Assembly: GCA_030272155.1 (NCBI GenBank)
Contig: CP126193.1
Coordinates: 3,100,001-3,164,000, forward strand
Direction of reading: 5' to 3'
Length of the DNA stretch: 64,000 nucleotides
Source of the DNA: Tetradesmus obliquus
Lineage: Eukaryota > Chlorophyta > Chlorophyceae > Sphaeropleales > Scenedesmaceae
Positions 1 through 11,104 of the stretch are shown piece after piece. A program made the position numbers and the translations under genes. How positions within the stretch are numbered: position 1 is the stretch's first letter; each line of letters begins with the position of its first letter. The notes beneath the pieces were generated by a model. The model saw only the letters and a list, made by a program, of their open reading frames with translations, was not told the DNA's origin and did not search any database.

Positions 1-410
1 TCGGCTCGTCTCCACGCGGCTTCACTGCACTGTACAGCTGCGCGGGATCAAAGCCTGTGCTGCTGCTGCTGCTGCCGCTGCTGCTGCTGCGCCTGCTGCT
101 GCTGTGCTGCTGAGGGTACAGTTGATGCTGCCAATCTTCCGGCAGAAGGTTTGGCAACCAGTGAGGCACCAGCCACTGCCAGCCGTCTGCAGTGGCACTG
201 CTGCAGCAGCTGCTGCTGTCCCTCAGCACGTCTCTTGCTTCTTCATCTGCCGAGTGCGCTGCATAATGTTGCAGGCCTGCAGGCGTGAGCCCTATCCGCA
301 GCTGCCAGAAAGTGAGGCCAGCTGCTGCTGCTGCATCGTTGTCGCCATCTGCACTGGCAGTCTCTGCAGTGCTCGCCTCTGCTGCAGCATCTGCACTTTG
401 CTGCCGCCGC

Positions 411-483
<73 letters not shown>

Positions 484-1564
484 GAACAAGCTCCGGCATT
501 GCTGCTGCTGCCATCAGGGATATGTGCTGAGCCGGCAGCAGCGGCACCACAGGCAAGTGCTTGCTGCTGCTGCTGCTCTTGCTCAGTTCACCAGGGCAGC
601 TGGCGTCGTGTGCTGCCGCAGCGGCTGCTGCTGCTGCAGCTGCAGCTGTGCTGGTGCAGTGCTGCAGGGCTGCAGCCACGTCAGCAGCATCTGGCGGCAT
701 GAGCACGTCGCACTGGAAGGTTTGCAGGAAGCTGCTGGGCACCTCATAGGTGCAGAACTGCACGACATGCTGCTGCTGCTGCTGCTCCTGCTGATCCGGT
801 TTGCCAGCTGACACAGCGCCAGCCTCACATCCAGTAGTCGAGTTCAGCTTGCTGCTGCTGTCTTGCTGATGCTGTTTTGTTGGCTCTGCATCCTGCTGCT
901 GCTGCTGCTGCTGGCGAGGGTCTGCTGCCTTGGCCTGCCGCTTCAGCGGCGCGCATGCCATACCAATGTGGCCACTGCTGAACAGAGCCAGCAGGGTGGA
1001 GCCATCCACATGCTCCGGCAGCACGCAGCAGACCTGCAGGCAGTGTACGGCATGGTCAAGGCACACAGCAGTGGAGTGAGATAGAAGCATACTACAGGGC
1101 TGTGCCACATGCAGCTTTAGCTGCTGAACACGCTCCAGACTTTTCAGGGTAGATCAAGCTGGGATGCATGGTCAGAGAACTAGGCGCTTTCGACGTCAGC
1201 TGTCCTGCGCTGCAGACACAGCTGACAAGGTCAATCACCTTGTGCCGCACATCTGCTGGCTGCCCTGGCACCTGCCATGACAGCTGCAGCACCCCTCCAT
1301 GCTCCTCCCCGCCCTCCTCTTCCTTCTTTCTGTCTGTCAGCTGCACATCTATGCAGCTCACAGGCCCATCATGCAGGGCAGACGGCTCTGGTGACGCATG
1401 GTGCTGCTCCTCTGAAGCATCTGCTGTTAGACTGGCTTTGGTGGTGACCAGGACCTCTGCGAAGGCATGCAGCTCCTCGAAGCGACTAGTTGAACATATA
1501 AAATTGCGGAGATTCTCGTAGCGGGGCCTGCGTTTTCTCCAATAGCGCTGCTGCTGCTGGAGTG

Positions 1565-1601
<37 letters not shown>

Positions 1602-1718
1602 GTGGAAACCCTCGTCATCACTAGAGGTCTGATCTTCGTCATACGCTTGTTGATTGTGTTGGTGAACAGGAACATCCGTGATTCTGCGTTGCGGTGCTGC
1701 CTGCTTTCTGCGCGACAT
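1..1718 (-). CDS. SHPRH-like SNF2/RING protein, N-terminal part (runs off the window)
   Basis: Two exons are modelled: 1718-1239, starting at an ATG that gives MSRRKQAAPQRR, and 1033 to the window edge, joined in phase 0 by a GT-AG intron. Exon 2 is open throughout and holds a 23-codon CAG run (Gln) and Ala and Ser runs. Near the edge it reads FDPAQLYSAVKPRGDEP. This resembles the segment just before the helicase core in plant SHPRH-like proteins (basic MGRRK-type start, later F-x-x-x-x-FY-x-A-I-K-P). Those are SNF2 ATPases with RING and PHD modules acting in DNA-damage tolerance. No helicase motif lies inside the window, so the family call rests on short similarities and is an inference. The 5' end faces the KH gene across about 1.8 kb. 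Confidence 0.45.
413..481 (-). repeat. (CTG)23 microsatellite encoding poly-Gln
   Basis: An uninterrupted CTG tract on the + strand is read as 23 CAG codons in the SHPRH-like frame. It keeps frame with the flanking codons PELVR on one side and RRRQQSADA on the other. Confidence 0.9.
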
Positions 1719-3498
1719 GCTGTCTTGCAACACATTTGCACCGTTCAAAAGTCGTCCGCCCGCATCTGTTCCACATCACAAAAGGAAAACATTCATGCGA
1801 TAGACTGCAGTTGCAGCGTAAAATTAGTTAGGGCGGGAGAGGCGCCAGGTTGCGACTCTGGGGTTTTTAGTGTGCCCTCCCTGGGGTTCTTAGTGTGCCA
1901 GGCTGGCAGCAATGGGAAGTGCTGCATGCATCTTGAGCGGTCTAACCCAGGGCTCCTCTAGAACGCATTTCCTTGGAGCTATTGTTGAGCTGCCGCGTCA
2001 CGAAAAGCTTTTAGCCAATTGCCAAGGACCAGACAACTGCCGTTGTGTTCGCTGTACAAAAGAGCGTGCCAGGCTGGCAGAGACAGGATGAGCCTGGGGC
2101 GGGCCACACAACCTGTGGTCTTCCAAGTACACCTGGGGAGCTAGGAGTTCAGTGTCTTGCACGAGGCAATTGTTTTCAAAAAGACGAGCCAACTGGCGTT
2201 GTGTGGTGTTGACATGAAAATCTGCTGCGCCAGGCTGCCAGCCTCAGGCTCTGCTCTGAGCCTGAGCTTTTCTGTCTGACTTCCGGCTTGCGTGGGTGAC
2301 CAGAAGCACAGCCGAACAATTGAGGCGCCAAACACATATCCAAAGAGGTTAACCGTTGGTGTGTTCCGGCCGCAGCGCCGCAGTGTCATGTGGGAAGCTG
2401 CAAGCAGATCAGCTGAAAGTTTCTTACAACACACAAGGGGGATGCCGTTTTTTGTTATTTGTGGTTTTGCTGGTGCAAAATGCCAGCAGCCGCTCACTAA
2501 GATGACCTACGAGGTCCAAGGTTGAAAGGGCTCTGGCAGAACAAGAGGTTCACCTGGAACTTTCTGCTGCTTGAGACAGCAAGTATCAAGGCAGGGACGC
2601 CTGACGCAGACACACTCTGTCCCCACCCAAACATCACCCACCTTTCTTAAACTATGCGAGTGCGCTGGTCCTGTGGTGCACCACACTCCGACAACGTTGG
2701 TGAACGTCACAGACATGCATTGGATGAAGGAGAAATTGTAGCTGTGTACGGGCAACTAGCTAGACGCGCACCCTGCATCCCATTCTTGCGCTCAGCCGTC
2801 ACCGATCTTTCTCAATGCCTGCCTGCAAGTGCAGGCTGCTGTTGAAGAGGGTGGCATGCGAGATTGGTGCCGCACGGCTTAGGGCGGCAATCAGGCTTGC
2901 AGCAAGCGACTCTGAGTCAGGTCAACTGCTTGACTCTGGTTTTTTTGCGAAGAGCTTCCTTGAAAGGCTTTTAGGGAGCTTTTGTAATTGTGGACACTTC
3001 AACCTTGGCAGCTCTTGGTTGTGACATCCATACTGCGGCTGCCTGGCCAAGCAGCCCGGCCACTGGCCAGGTGAAGCACGGGCCTGCAGGCCCTGCCGGG
3101 CTGAAGGTTTAGCAACCCCTGGCAGCGTTGTCTGCTGGGTGTGACACCTGTTGTAGTACTGTCTATTGCTTTGCAGTAGAAGTCACATCTTCTTCGTAGC
3201 ATCTGCTCTCTGTGCGTCGCACCATCCAAGGCACAACTTGCACATAGCTGTACAGGCCTGTAGCTGGTTACAGCGGGACTTAGGGTGTTTGCCTTGCTGA
3301 CAGCTGCAGCTGCTGCTGCCACACATGGAAGTTTGCATCTTGCCTGCTGTGAACCAGCACTGCTACTGCACGATCTGAGTAAGCTTGCTCACACTTGTTC
3401 AAGGAGCAGGCTCATCACCTTGGCCACCTGCACAGTCACTCTTCAGGCAGGCATCGAACAACAAGTCTTGAATTTCAGAGTGCGGTACCAATACTGTT
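1719..3498. other. Intergenic region between divergent SHPRH-like and KH genes
   Basis: No convincing exon is visible on either strand. The region carries diverged direct repeats built around GCCAGGCTGGCAG (near 1898, 2070 and 2230), and the stretches near 2030-2090 and 2189-2260 look like old duplicates of each other. It should contain both promoters; no clear TATA box was identified. Confidence 0.5.
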
Positions 3499-6400
3499 AT
3501 GGACGGCGATGCTGCGCCTGATGGGGCAGGCATAGTGCAGCCAGCTGTGGAGCAGCCTGCTCTGGACGCAGTGATGGAGAGCACGAGTCTGAAACGTTCG
3601 GCACCTGATGATGATGCTGTCGCTGCGGAGCCCGAGGCAAAGCAGCCTCGCCTTGAGGGAGCGGCCGCAGAAGGGTACGCTTCTGCAGAGCATAGTCACT
3701 TGAATCTTTCTCCTTGTTCTTGTGTGATCCGTCACCCAGAGCTTCTGCATTGAAACTTTGCATCAACCTTCATAGCCTGGCTGATCAAGCGCACATGAAT
3801 GGAAGTGTTGTTTGCTGCTTGCTGCTGTCTTGCGCGCATCTCAAGCAGCGATGCCCATGTGATCTCTGTTTGCTTGCAGGACCCCTGCTGGATCAGAGTC
3901 TCAGGGCACTGCGCTAGATGCCCTGCTCCCACCACAGGCCGTGCAGGCAGCACCCGAGCCTGCTGCTCAAGCACAAGCTGAGGCAGCAGCAGCAGCTGCG
4001 GCAGCGCAGGCACAAGCACAGGCAGATGCAGCTGTGGCAGCAGCCGCACAGGCTCAAGCAGCCGCACAGGCTCAAGCAGCAGTGCTTGCTGTAGCCGCAC
4101 AGGCAGAAGCCGCTGCAGCCGCACAGGCACAGGCTCAAGCACAGGCACAGGCCGCAGCAGCTGCGCCTGCAGCAGTGCCTGCGACTGCCGATGCCCAGCA
4201 GCTGCTGAAGCAGGAGGAGCCTGCACAGCCCGCAGCAGCACCAGAGCAGCAGCAGGAGCAGCAGCCTGCCACTGCAGCGCTTGTGCAGCAGCTGGACGCC
4301 TCCGCCGCTGCCGCAGCGCTCGCGGCAGCTGCAGCATCCGCGTTGGGCAGCCAGCCGCAGCCGTCGGCAGAGCAGCAGCACCAGCAGCGCGGCCGCGGCG
4401 CGCCAGGCGGCGGCAGGGGCCGTCCGCGGGAGTCATCCCAAGGTTCCTCTATGTCTGGCCAGGAGCCCAGCGGCGACGCAAGCAAGTTCAAACTACCTGC
4501 AGATGCTGTGCTAAAGCAGGAGATCCCGCTGCAGCGGCGCATGGCGAGCTGCGTGATCGGCATCAAAGGGGCCAGCGTGGCCAAGTTGCGGCGCGAGAGC
4601 GGGGCCAAGATCCACGTGCGGCCTGGGCAGGGCCCTGGGGAGCTGGACCAGGTGGTGGAGGTGGAGGGCAGCATCGAGGCGGTGAGTGGCTGGAAAGGTT
4701 TGTTGGCCTGCGTGCTGTTTTCCTATGCAGCGTTTGAAACCAGGTACACCATACAGAATGAAAAAATTGTCCAAGATCTAGTGTGAGTTGATTGTGGGTC
4801 ATAGCAACATCCTGTGAGCTGCTGCAGGCTCCTACATGAGTATCTGGTGCTACCTGGATTGTCGCCACTTCCATCAACGCTGCATACTCTACTGCTGTGT
4901 TGTAAACACGCCGCACGCCGCACTCTGCGCTACCTCTGCGGGCCCGCAGGTGCTGCTGTGCATCCGCATGATCGACGACCTGCTGCGCAGCGAGGACGCG
5001 AACTACAAGATGGCGCCCAAGCCCGAGGTGACCTGCCGCTTCTACGTGCTGCCGGAGATGATTGGGCCGGCTATCATCGGCAAGGCGGGCACGCACGCCA
5101 AGCACATCCGCGAGCGCACCGGCGTGCGCATCGAGGTCGTGGGTGAGTGGGCTGCTGCTGCTGGGGGATGTGTGTGTGTGGGCAGTGGGGCAAGGGTTGG
5201 GGGCCTGAGGATAGGGTGGGAGGGAGGGTGTGCATGTGTGCGCATCGAGGTCGTGGGTGAGTGGACGCTGCTGCTGGGGCAGGGCAGGGGGATGCACCGT
5301 GAGCATCAAGGGTGTGGGCGAGTTTGCAGGAAATCTCGTGTGTGGTACGTGTGGTATGTGAGGTATTCGAATACCGTATGTGTATTTGCGGAGCCTAGAC
5401 AGCAGCTGCTGCTGGCAGCCATAGCACCTACCTGCCATGCCAAAGTTATGGTGCCAATCATCTTGCCATGCATCACGTGCCCGCCTCCCACAACCTCCCC
5501 TTAACGCCTCTCCCCACACTCCGCTGCTGCTGCCGCTCAACAACCGCAGGCCCCGCTGACGGCGCCAACAGGCAGCAGATCGTGCTGCACGGCACTGCGG
5601 AGCGCACGCGCGAGGCCTACCACCTGCTGCTTGGCAACATCCGCAAGTATGCGCCCAACCTGGCACCAGGAGCAGTGCCCGCACCGCTGCCTTTCCCACA
5701 CAGGCCATCATCAGGCGGAGGCAGCGCCGGCAGGGGAGGCGGCAGCAGGTGCGGCTGGGTCAGGCGAGCAGGCGTGCGTGTGCGGGGTGCGGGGTTGGTG
5801 TGTGTGAGCAGCGAGAGAGGCAGCAGCGGGCTGTTGGATGAGCAGCTCAGCAAGTTGATGCTGTTACTCTTGTGGCTGTACGTTCCTGCGTTGGCGTGGC
5901 AACAGGTGTGGCTCATCATCCAACACGCCATTAAGCTGTGGCTTTGCTGTTCCATGCCATCCATGCGTGACTTGCTGCATGCGCTGCTGTTGCGCTGCTG
6001 CTGCTGCTGCTGCTGCTGCTTCCTGCAGGTACAGTGACAGGCCAGGCCCGCCCCCCAGGGATGGCGGCAGGGGCTACGGCGGAGCCAGGAGCGGCAGCGC
6101 CGGCGCACCACCCCCGCCACCCCCACGCGGTGCAGGCGGCTACAGGTGTGTTTAATATGGAAATTATACACGCAAGGGCATGCATGCAGGCTAGCCACAG
6201 GTTCTAGTACTGCAACCAAACTTCCTGTATGCAACGAGTTGGAATGCTTGAACTTCTTCAGGCATGTGTGCTGAGTGGGTGCCTGCTGGTGTCAGATAGG
6301 TTTTAACTGCAGCGCTATGCCTCTGACTGCGCTGATGTCTTGTTTCTTTGTGCGTCGCGCTGCAGGGGCTATGATGACTATGGAGCCCCACCTGACCCCT

Positions 6401-7377
6401 ACAGGCCACACGACCCCTACGCACGCGCCGCGCCAGCAGCAGCACCCTACGCCACCGCGCAGGCACCCTACAGCACCGCAGCAGACCCCTCGGCGGCGGC
6501 AGCAGCAGCAGCGAGCGCGCAGGGCATGGCAGTGGCAGCGCAGCAGCCGCAGATGATGTACATCTTGCAGGATGGGGTGCTGAAGCCGCTTGCAGTCACA
6601 TACCAGCAGGCAGTACCTGCCGCTGCACCTGGCGCTGCTGCTGCTCAGCTGATGCCTGGCCTTGCCGGGTATGCTGCTGCGCCTGCTGCTGCTGCGCCGA
6701 CATCGACTGGCGGCACGACTGTGCTGTATCAGCAGGCGGGCGCAGCAGGCGGCGCGACGTATGCGTATGCGGCGCCGGCGCAGCAGCAGGGCGCACCCGC
6801 AGCTGGTGCTGATGCGAGCGGTGCTGCGCCATCCTGGATGGGTGCTGTGCAGCAGCTGATGGCTGGGCAGGTTGCTGCTTCGTCTGCGCCGCTGACAGTG
6901 GGCGCGTACCCTGGCGCTGCTGCTGCGACGTACACTACCGCGGTGAGCATGGGTGTGGCTGCAGGGGTGTTGGGATGTGGGCTTGCAAACAGCGAGCAAT
7001 GTGCAGCTGGGGGCGCCGCCACAGTACTGTTCGCAGCTGGTGCTTGACAGCAAGCAGTGCTGCTGCCAGCTGCTGTGTAGTATTGAAAAACTTGCTGAGC
7101 AGAATGGTCACATCAGCGCTGCACAGATTTTGAAAAGTTGTGCTTGCAAGTCTTGGCACAGGGCCCATGTGGCAGCTGCTGCTGCACCGCACTGTTTTGC
7201 CTGGGTGTGTCGTTGACCTTGTGTGTGTTGCTCACCTGCTGCTGCCCTGCTGCTGCCGCCGTGCTGCTGCTGCTGCTGCTGCTGCTGTTGCTGCTGCTGC
7301 AGGCTGCGCAGCCCGCGCAGTACACCGTGCCTGCAGGCACGCAGTATGTGCAGTACGCCAACTACCCGCCACAGTAG
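3499..7377 (+). CDS. Two-KH-domain RNA-binding protein, Ala/Gln-rich
   Basis: Seven exons join in phase: 3499-3674, 3880-4681, 4950-5142, 5550-5748, 6029-6145, 6366-6942, 7303-7377, giving 712 residues. An Ala/Gln-rich region (about 80-250) precedes KH1 (about 268-335, with GIKG at about 286-289). KH2 follows (about 350-420, with IIGKAG near 370). After KH2 come an Arg/Gly/Pro segment and a Tyr/Pro/Ala tail. The GxxG loops place it in the KH type I (PCBP/hnRNP K, plant FLK/PEPPER-like) family, which binds single-stranded RNA in splicing, stability or translation. The RNA target cannot be inferred. Several introns end in CTG runs just before the acceptor. The intron after exon 3 carries a copy of the exon end and donor (separate entry). 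Confidence 0.85.
5126..5278 (+). repeat. Duplicated exon-3 end plus 5' splice site in the KH gene
   Basis: The 25-nt stretch covering the end of exon 3 and its donor (GCGCATCGAGG, TCGTGG, GTGAGTGG in succession) recurs unchanged 114 nt downstream. The true donor is at 5143 and the copy at 5257. A weaker third copy lies near 5300. The 114-nt interval is open in the coding frame. Confidence 0.9.
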
Positions 7378-7496
7378 AGCCCGCTGGTGGTACCGAGACT
7401 GCTCAGCAGGTAGGCTTCACGCGCGCGCCAGCAAACCACCACACTGTGCTTCGTGACAAAGCAGGAAAATGTACAGCAGCAATCATCCCGCCAAGC

Positions 7497-8030
7497 TCAG
7501 CAGTTGAACACCCGCCAGCACAGCATTGTCAGTCTTTCACGGTTGCAATGATACAGTCTGCGGAAAGAACACTGCACATTGACTGCAATAATGCAGAGCA
7601 TGACATAATATTGCTCATCAACAGATGCTGCACACTCTGTTGTACACTCTGTGTTTGCAAGCAGCTGTGGCAGCACACTCAATCACACAGTCAGCAGTCG
7701 TGTACATGGAAGCATCAGTGACTAACACATGGCAGGCAACTTTCTTTGTGTGTAATGCAATGCCAGCAGCTGCGCCCTGCTTGCTGCCACAAACGTACTT
7801 CACCACCTTACATTGTAGGTTGCAACCCTTGACGAGCCCAGTTGCTGTAACTGCAACCAGCTGTTGCGATAGCGGCGCTCGCTGCTCCGGCGGCAGCTGC
7901 TGCTGCAGCGTAAATTGCAACCAGTCCGGCCCTTGGCTGTGAACATCAGGGAGTGCTGTAGGAAGGTGCTGTAAGCGGCGCAGCAGCAAACCATGCGGCA
8001 AGGAACGAGCAGCCAGAACGGAAGGTGCTG
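7497..8030 (-). CDS. Possible two-exon fragment, unidentified
   Basis: An open stretch at about 8030-7815 reads PSVLAARSLPHGLLLRRL, then SQGPDWLQFTLQQQLPPEQR, which looks like genuine coding sequence with a transit-like start. No ATG in frame was found; an acceptor near 8035 would require an upstream exon. A donor (T|GTAAGG) near 7816 could join an exon ending in a stop at 7497 in a compatible phase. No family recognised; it may be spurious. Confidence 0.25.
7751..7755 (+). terminator. TGTAA polyadenylation signal, KH gene
   Basis: TGTAA lies 374 nt after the KH stop codon. This pentamer is the usual green-algal polyadenylation signal. Assignment is by position only. Confidence 0.4.
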
Positions 8031-8422
8031 GGCACGGCTAATAGTTATGAAGACCATGTGCTTGCCAGCACAACATCACAAGTAGCAGTGGGCGGCGTGC
8101 GTGCAAGCCAAGCTCGCACAGCAGTGTGGAGTCAGGCAGCTCTTTCGTAGCAACACAGCAGCAGCGTGTGTGCGGCGGACAAAGGGCAGACACTTTACCA
8201 GCTGGTGCAGGAAATGGTGGCAATGTGTTGCAAGTGTGAGGAGGTGTCCTTGCAACTTCATTGGACGTAGGGCGTAGCCCAAGGAGCTGTACACAGCACA
8301 GCACCCATCAACGTAAACATGTTGCCAGATGTAGAGTCAGCAAAGTACACAGTTTGTGTGTCTTGAGTTGAGTTGAGTTGTGTCAATTCACCTCAGCCAG
8401 TTAGTTGTTGGCAGGACCTCAG

Positions 8423-8491
8423 ATGTGCTCAAGAGTGCAAGGATAACATGTGCTCAAGAGTGCAAGGATAAGATGTGCTCAAGAGTGCCGA
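8423..8491. repeat. 25-bp tandem repeat, nearly three copies
   Basis: Units beginning ATGTGCTCAAGAGTGC occur at 8423, 8448 and 8473. The first two units differ by one base and the third is truncated. Confidence 0.9.
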
Positions 8492-8706
8492 AGGCTTGCT
8501 GAAACCCTAAAAGCCAACGGCATGACCGCGGTCGTACTGATGCAGTGCTCGTTTGGTGTTGACATGTTCATTGTACAGGCTTGTGTCAGAGCGCTGTTTC
8601 TGAATCTATAGTTGGTGTTGGCCTAGAGTGTATCAACGCACGCGCAGCGCTCGCTGCACACTACTCAATGTGTAACAACGGAACAAGACATCGAATGGGC
8701 AAATGG

Positions 8707-9159
8707 TTACAGTGTGCAACATGGCCACGGTCCTGGATGCAGCGCAACAAGCGCAAGCGGGGGCTCACAGGCAGAGGTTGGCTCCTGCACAGTGCAGGAA
8801 CAGCTGTCCATCGTGATGGGGCACACATGATTCCACGCCAAACAAGCATTCACTTTTAGGTGCATGAATTCACGGATGTAGGTGTGTGCACTTGCAAACA
8901 TTACACACCGCAACATCAACAGCGGCATGAGAGACAAATGCGATAAGCCCTACGGCGAAACAACTGATAGCAGCAATCTGTCTGCTCTGGGCGGCAAGGC
9001 GTCGACTGTCGCGGCACTTGCTGCACATCTTGCCATATAGGGCGGCTGCAATTTTTTGAGGATGCGGCTCAGCATGATCCGTCATGTGCTGCGGTTGTGC
9101 AGGGCGACGACAGCGCGGCTGGTGCCTTGCCGGGTAAGGTGGCGCGTCAGGTGATGCGT
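8707..9159 (-). CDS. Possible small one-TM protein
   Basis: From an ATG near 9159 the frame reads MHASPDAPPYPARHQ and then a Cys-containing segment (GKMCSKCRDSRR). A hydrophobic stretch suited to one membrane helix follows (ISCFAVGLIAFVSHAAVDVA). It is either single-exon to about 8870 or spliced in phase 0 at GCG|GTGTGT to an exon ending in TAA at about 8707, where the stop overlaps TGTAA. No family recognised. Confidence 0.28.
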
Positions 9160-10194
9160 GCATGGCAGCACATGTGGTGTACACTGTTGTTCACTGCGCT
9201 ACAATGGTGATACGCGCAGCCAGCTGCATAACAGCAGTGCCACTTGTATGCTGTGCAGTTCTCTGCTTCAACTGTAGTGCCACCATGCTGCAGTGTGAGG
9301 GGTGCTGCATGCTGACCGTGTGCGTTGCCACGCTTGCACGGTGATAGACTGACCGCCTGTGCACCAAAGGCAACCGCTAACAAAACAAGGTGAGGGATTG
9401 TGCGGCACACTTGGAAGTCTGCCTGCAGGTGCGCGGCACATCTTGAAGACTGCATGCAGGTGTGCGGCGCGAACCTTCTTGCGACTACTGGGAGGCTGCG
9501 GCTCAATTCATTGAGGCAATCAGAGCACCAAAGCCACTGGCAGTCCCAAAGCCTCTGCTTGCTGGTACGCCTGTTGGAAGCAGTGCGTGACGGCAGTTGC
9601 TGCGTCAGCAACAGCAACGGAAGGCAGAGAAGGCTGTGGTTGCTGCTTTCTTCAGCATGCTGTGTGGCTGAGCATGCTGCCATACTGCACCAGCAGCTAC
9701 GCAGCTCGATGATCTGCCGTTCAGTTTGCGGAAGCACATGTGCCACCAGTGGTCGATTTTTACCAGGAGTTTTGGCACTGTGGGCAGTGACAGTGCTTGA
9801 CATTATTAGTTTTGCCCTGCCGCATAACGTGAGGCAGCACATACATGATGGCTGTCAGTTGTCCTGCACCGGTGGACAGCGTGGTGTGTTTGGACTGATT
9901 GTTGTTTGTTACATTGTGCCACCGACGGCAGCGCAATGCTGGCTTAGAGTCATGCAGCCTGTGCCTAGCAAGCAAGCTCATCTGTTTTGGTCCACATGAG
10001 CACCATCACTGGCTATTGTATTGTATTGGCTGCACGACCAACCTCTGTGCGGCTGGTGTTGTCTATTGTGTCGTGAAAGCAGCCGTTTCAGTTACTATGG
10101 CGCAGCGCTATGCGTGCACGCGTTTACAGCTGTGTCATCCGTCTAGCCCACTCTAGTGCTATAGGGATGTTGAACTGAGCTGTGGCCACCTAAC

Positions 10195-10835
10195 ATGCTG
10201 GTGTGCTTCAAGATTACATCTACTGCTGTGGCTGACCTGCCTGCTGCTTGCCTGGTGTGCCGCAGGGGCCCTGCAGGGCCGCTTCCTGCCGGCCCTGGGC
10301 CGCTGTCCTCTGGCCTGGCCAACGGCACACTGCAGAGCGCCCTGGTCAAGGTTCCTGCACGCTTCAAGGCCGTGATGATGCACACGAGGTAGGCATGGGA
10401 CAGCTGAGAAGCAGCACGCACTACTGCAACGGGCCTGTGTCACAACCGACGGTCGACAAGTTCACAACTGACAAGCCGATACCCCAGTCATTGAAAGACG
10501 TCACGCAATGGCCTGACATTGCAGTTACTTCAAGCAAGTGAGGCGTTTGCCGTAGTGCTGCATTCCTGCGATGCAGCTGCCCCGTTCTATTGCTGACTGC
10601 ACGGCACTGCCCTGCTGCTGCACTCCGCCATGTCAGGCGCCAGGGGCAGCACCGGCTGCGTGCAGGGCCTGTCATCAGGCGCGTCATAACCTGGGAGGAT
10701 GACAGCCAAGGTGACGCTGATGGGCGGGAGGATGAGGAGGATGCGGATGGGGGTGTGGAGGACGGCGATGACGCTGGCAACGATTCTGACACAACAAGGG
10801 ACACGAGCTCATCCGAAACAGAAGGTGACGATTGA
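10195..10835 (+). CDS. Small protein with acidic C-terminus
   Basis: Two exons join in phase (10195-10388 and 10637-10835), giving 130 residues. Exon 1 contains GPLSSGLANGTLQSALVKVP and a basic segment ending AVMMHTR. Exon 2 continues with RQGQHRLRAGPVIRRVITW and then a tail of about 45 residues dominated by Asp, Glu, Gly and Ser ending in TEGDD. Codon use in the shared part is like the neighbours. The start ATG is uncertain: the acceptor-like CCGCAG at 10260-10265 would allow an upstream exon, so this may be the 3' end of a larger gene. Acidic tails are common in nuclear and chaperone-type proteins, but no function can be assigned. Confidence 0.4.
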
Positions 10836-10956
10836 GGAGGCAAGGCAGAGACAGGAAGGTGGCAGGAAGGCGGCAGGAAGGTGGCGGAAGGGTGATAGGA
10901 AGCTGGCAGGAGGCCTTGCTTTCTGGGAAAAGCGTACCGGGCAGGTCAGGAAGCAT

Positions 10957-11104
10957 GAGTACCACTGCTGGCAGCTCTGCATCGTCTGTGGACGGGCTGG
11001 CACGAACGCTTGCTTTTGCGCTTGCGCTGCCGCTCTTTGCTGCTGTTGTAGCAGCGCTGCTAGCCTGCTGCCGATCGCGGCAGCCGCTGGGGCTCAAAGT
11101 TTGA
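10957..11104 (+). CDS. Short ORF with one predicted membrane segment
   Basis: An ATG at 10957 opens a 48-residue frame: a Ser-rich start, a hydrophobic run (TLAFALALPLFAAVVAALLA), then CCRSRQPLGLKV and stop. It could be a terminal exon of an unresolved gene or chance. It lies immediately after a purine-rich imperfect GGAAGGTGGCA-type repeat (about 10850-10915). Confidence 0.2.

Larger units (their letters stand above)
7378..10194. other. Gene-poor interval with only weak exon candidates
   Basis: Downstream of the KH gene, CTG/CAG density drops and no conserved domain is visible. Two weak minus-strand candidates are listed separately. A short tandem repeat lies at 8423-8491. A near-duplicate (TGCGGCACA.. 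and TGCGCGGCACA.. with GAAG-CTGC-TGCAGGTG) occurs at about 9399-9465. Confidence 0.4.

Noticed and set aside
104-811. Plus-strand 235-residue frame over the CTG tract
   Set aside because: Antisense shadow of the poly-Gln coding exon; Leu/Cys-rich because CTG/TGC tracts are open in all frames.
3914-4436. Minus-strand frames over the Ala/Gln region of the KH gene
   Set aside because: Low-complexity shadows opposite an exon chain that joins in phase and contains KH domains.
4563-5711. 382-residue minus-strand frame
   Set aside because: Opposite strand of KH exons 2-4 and their introns; His/Pro-rich composition and no domain.
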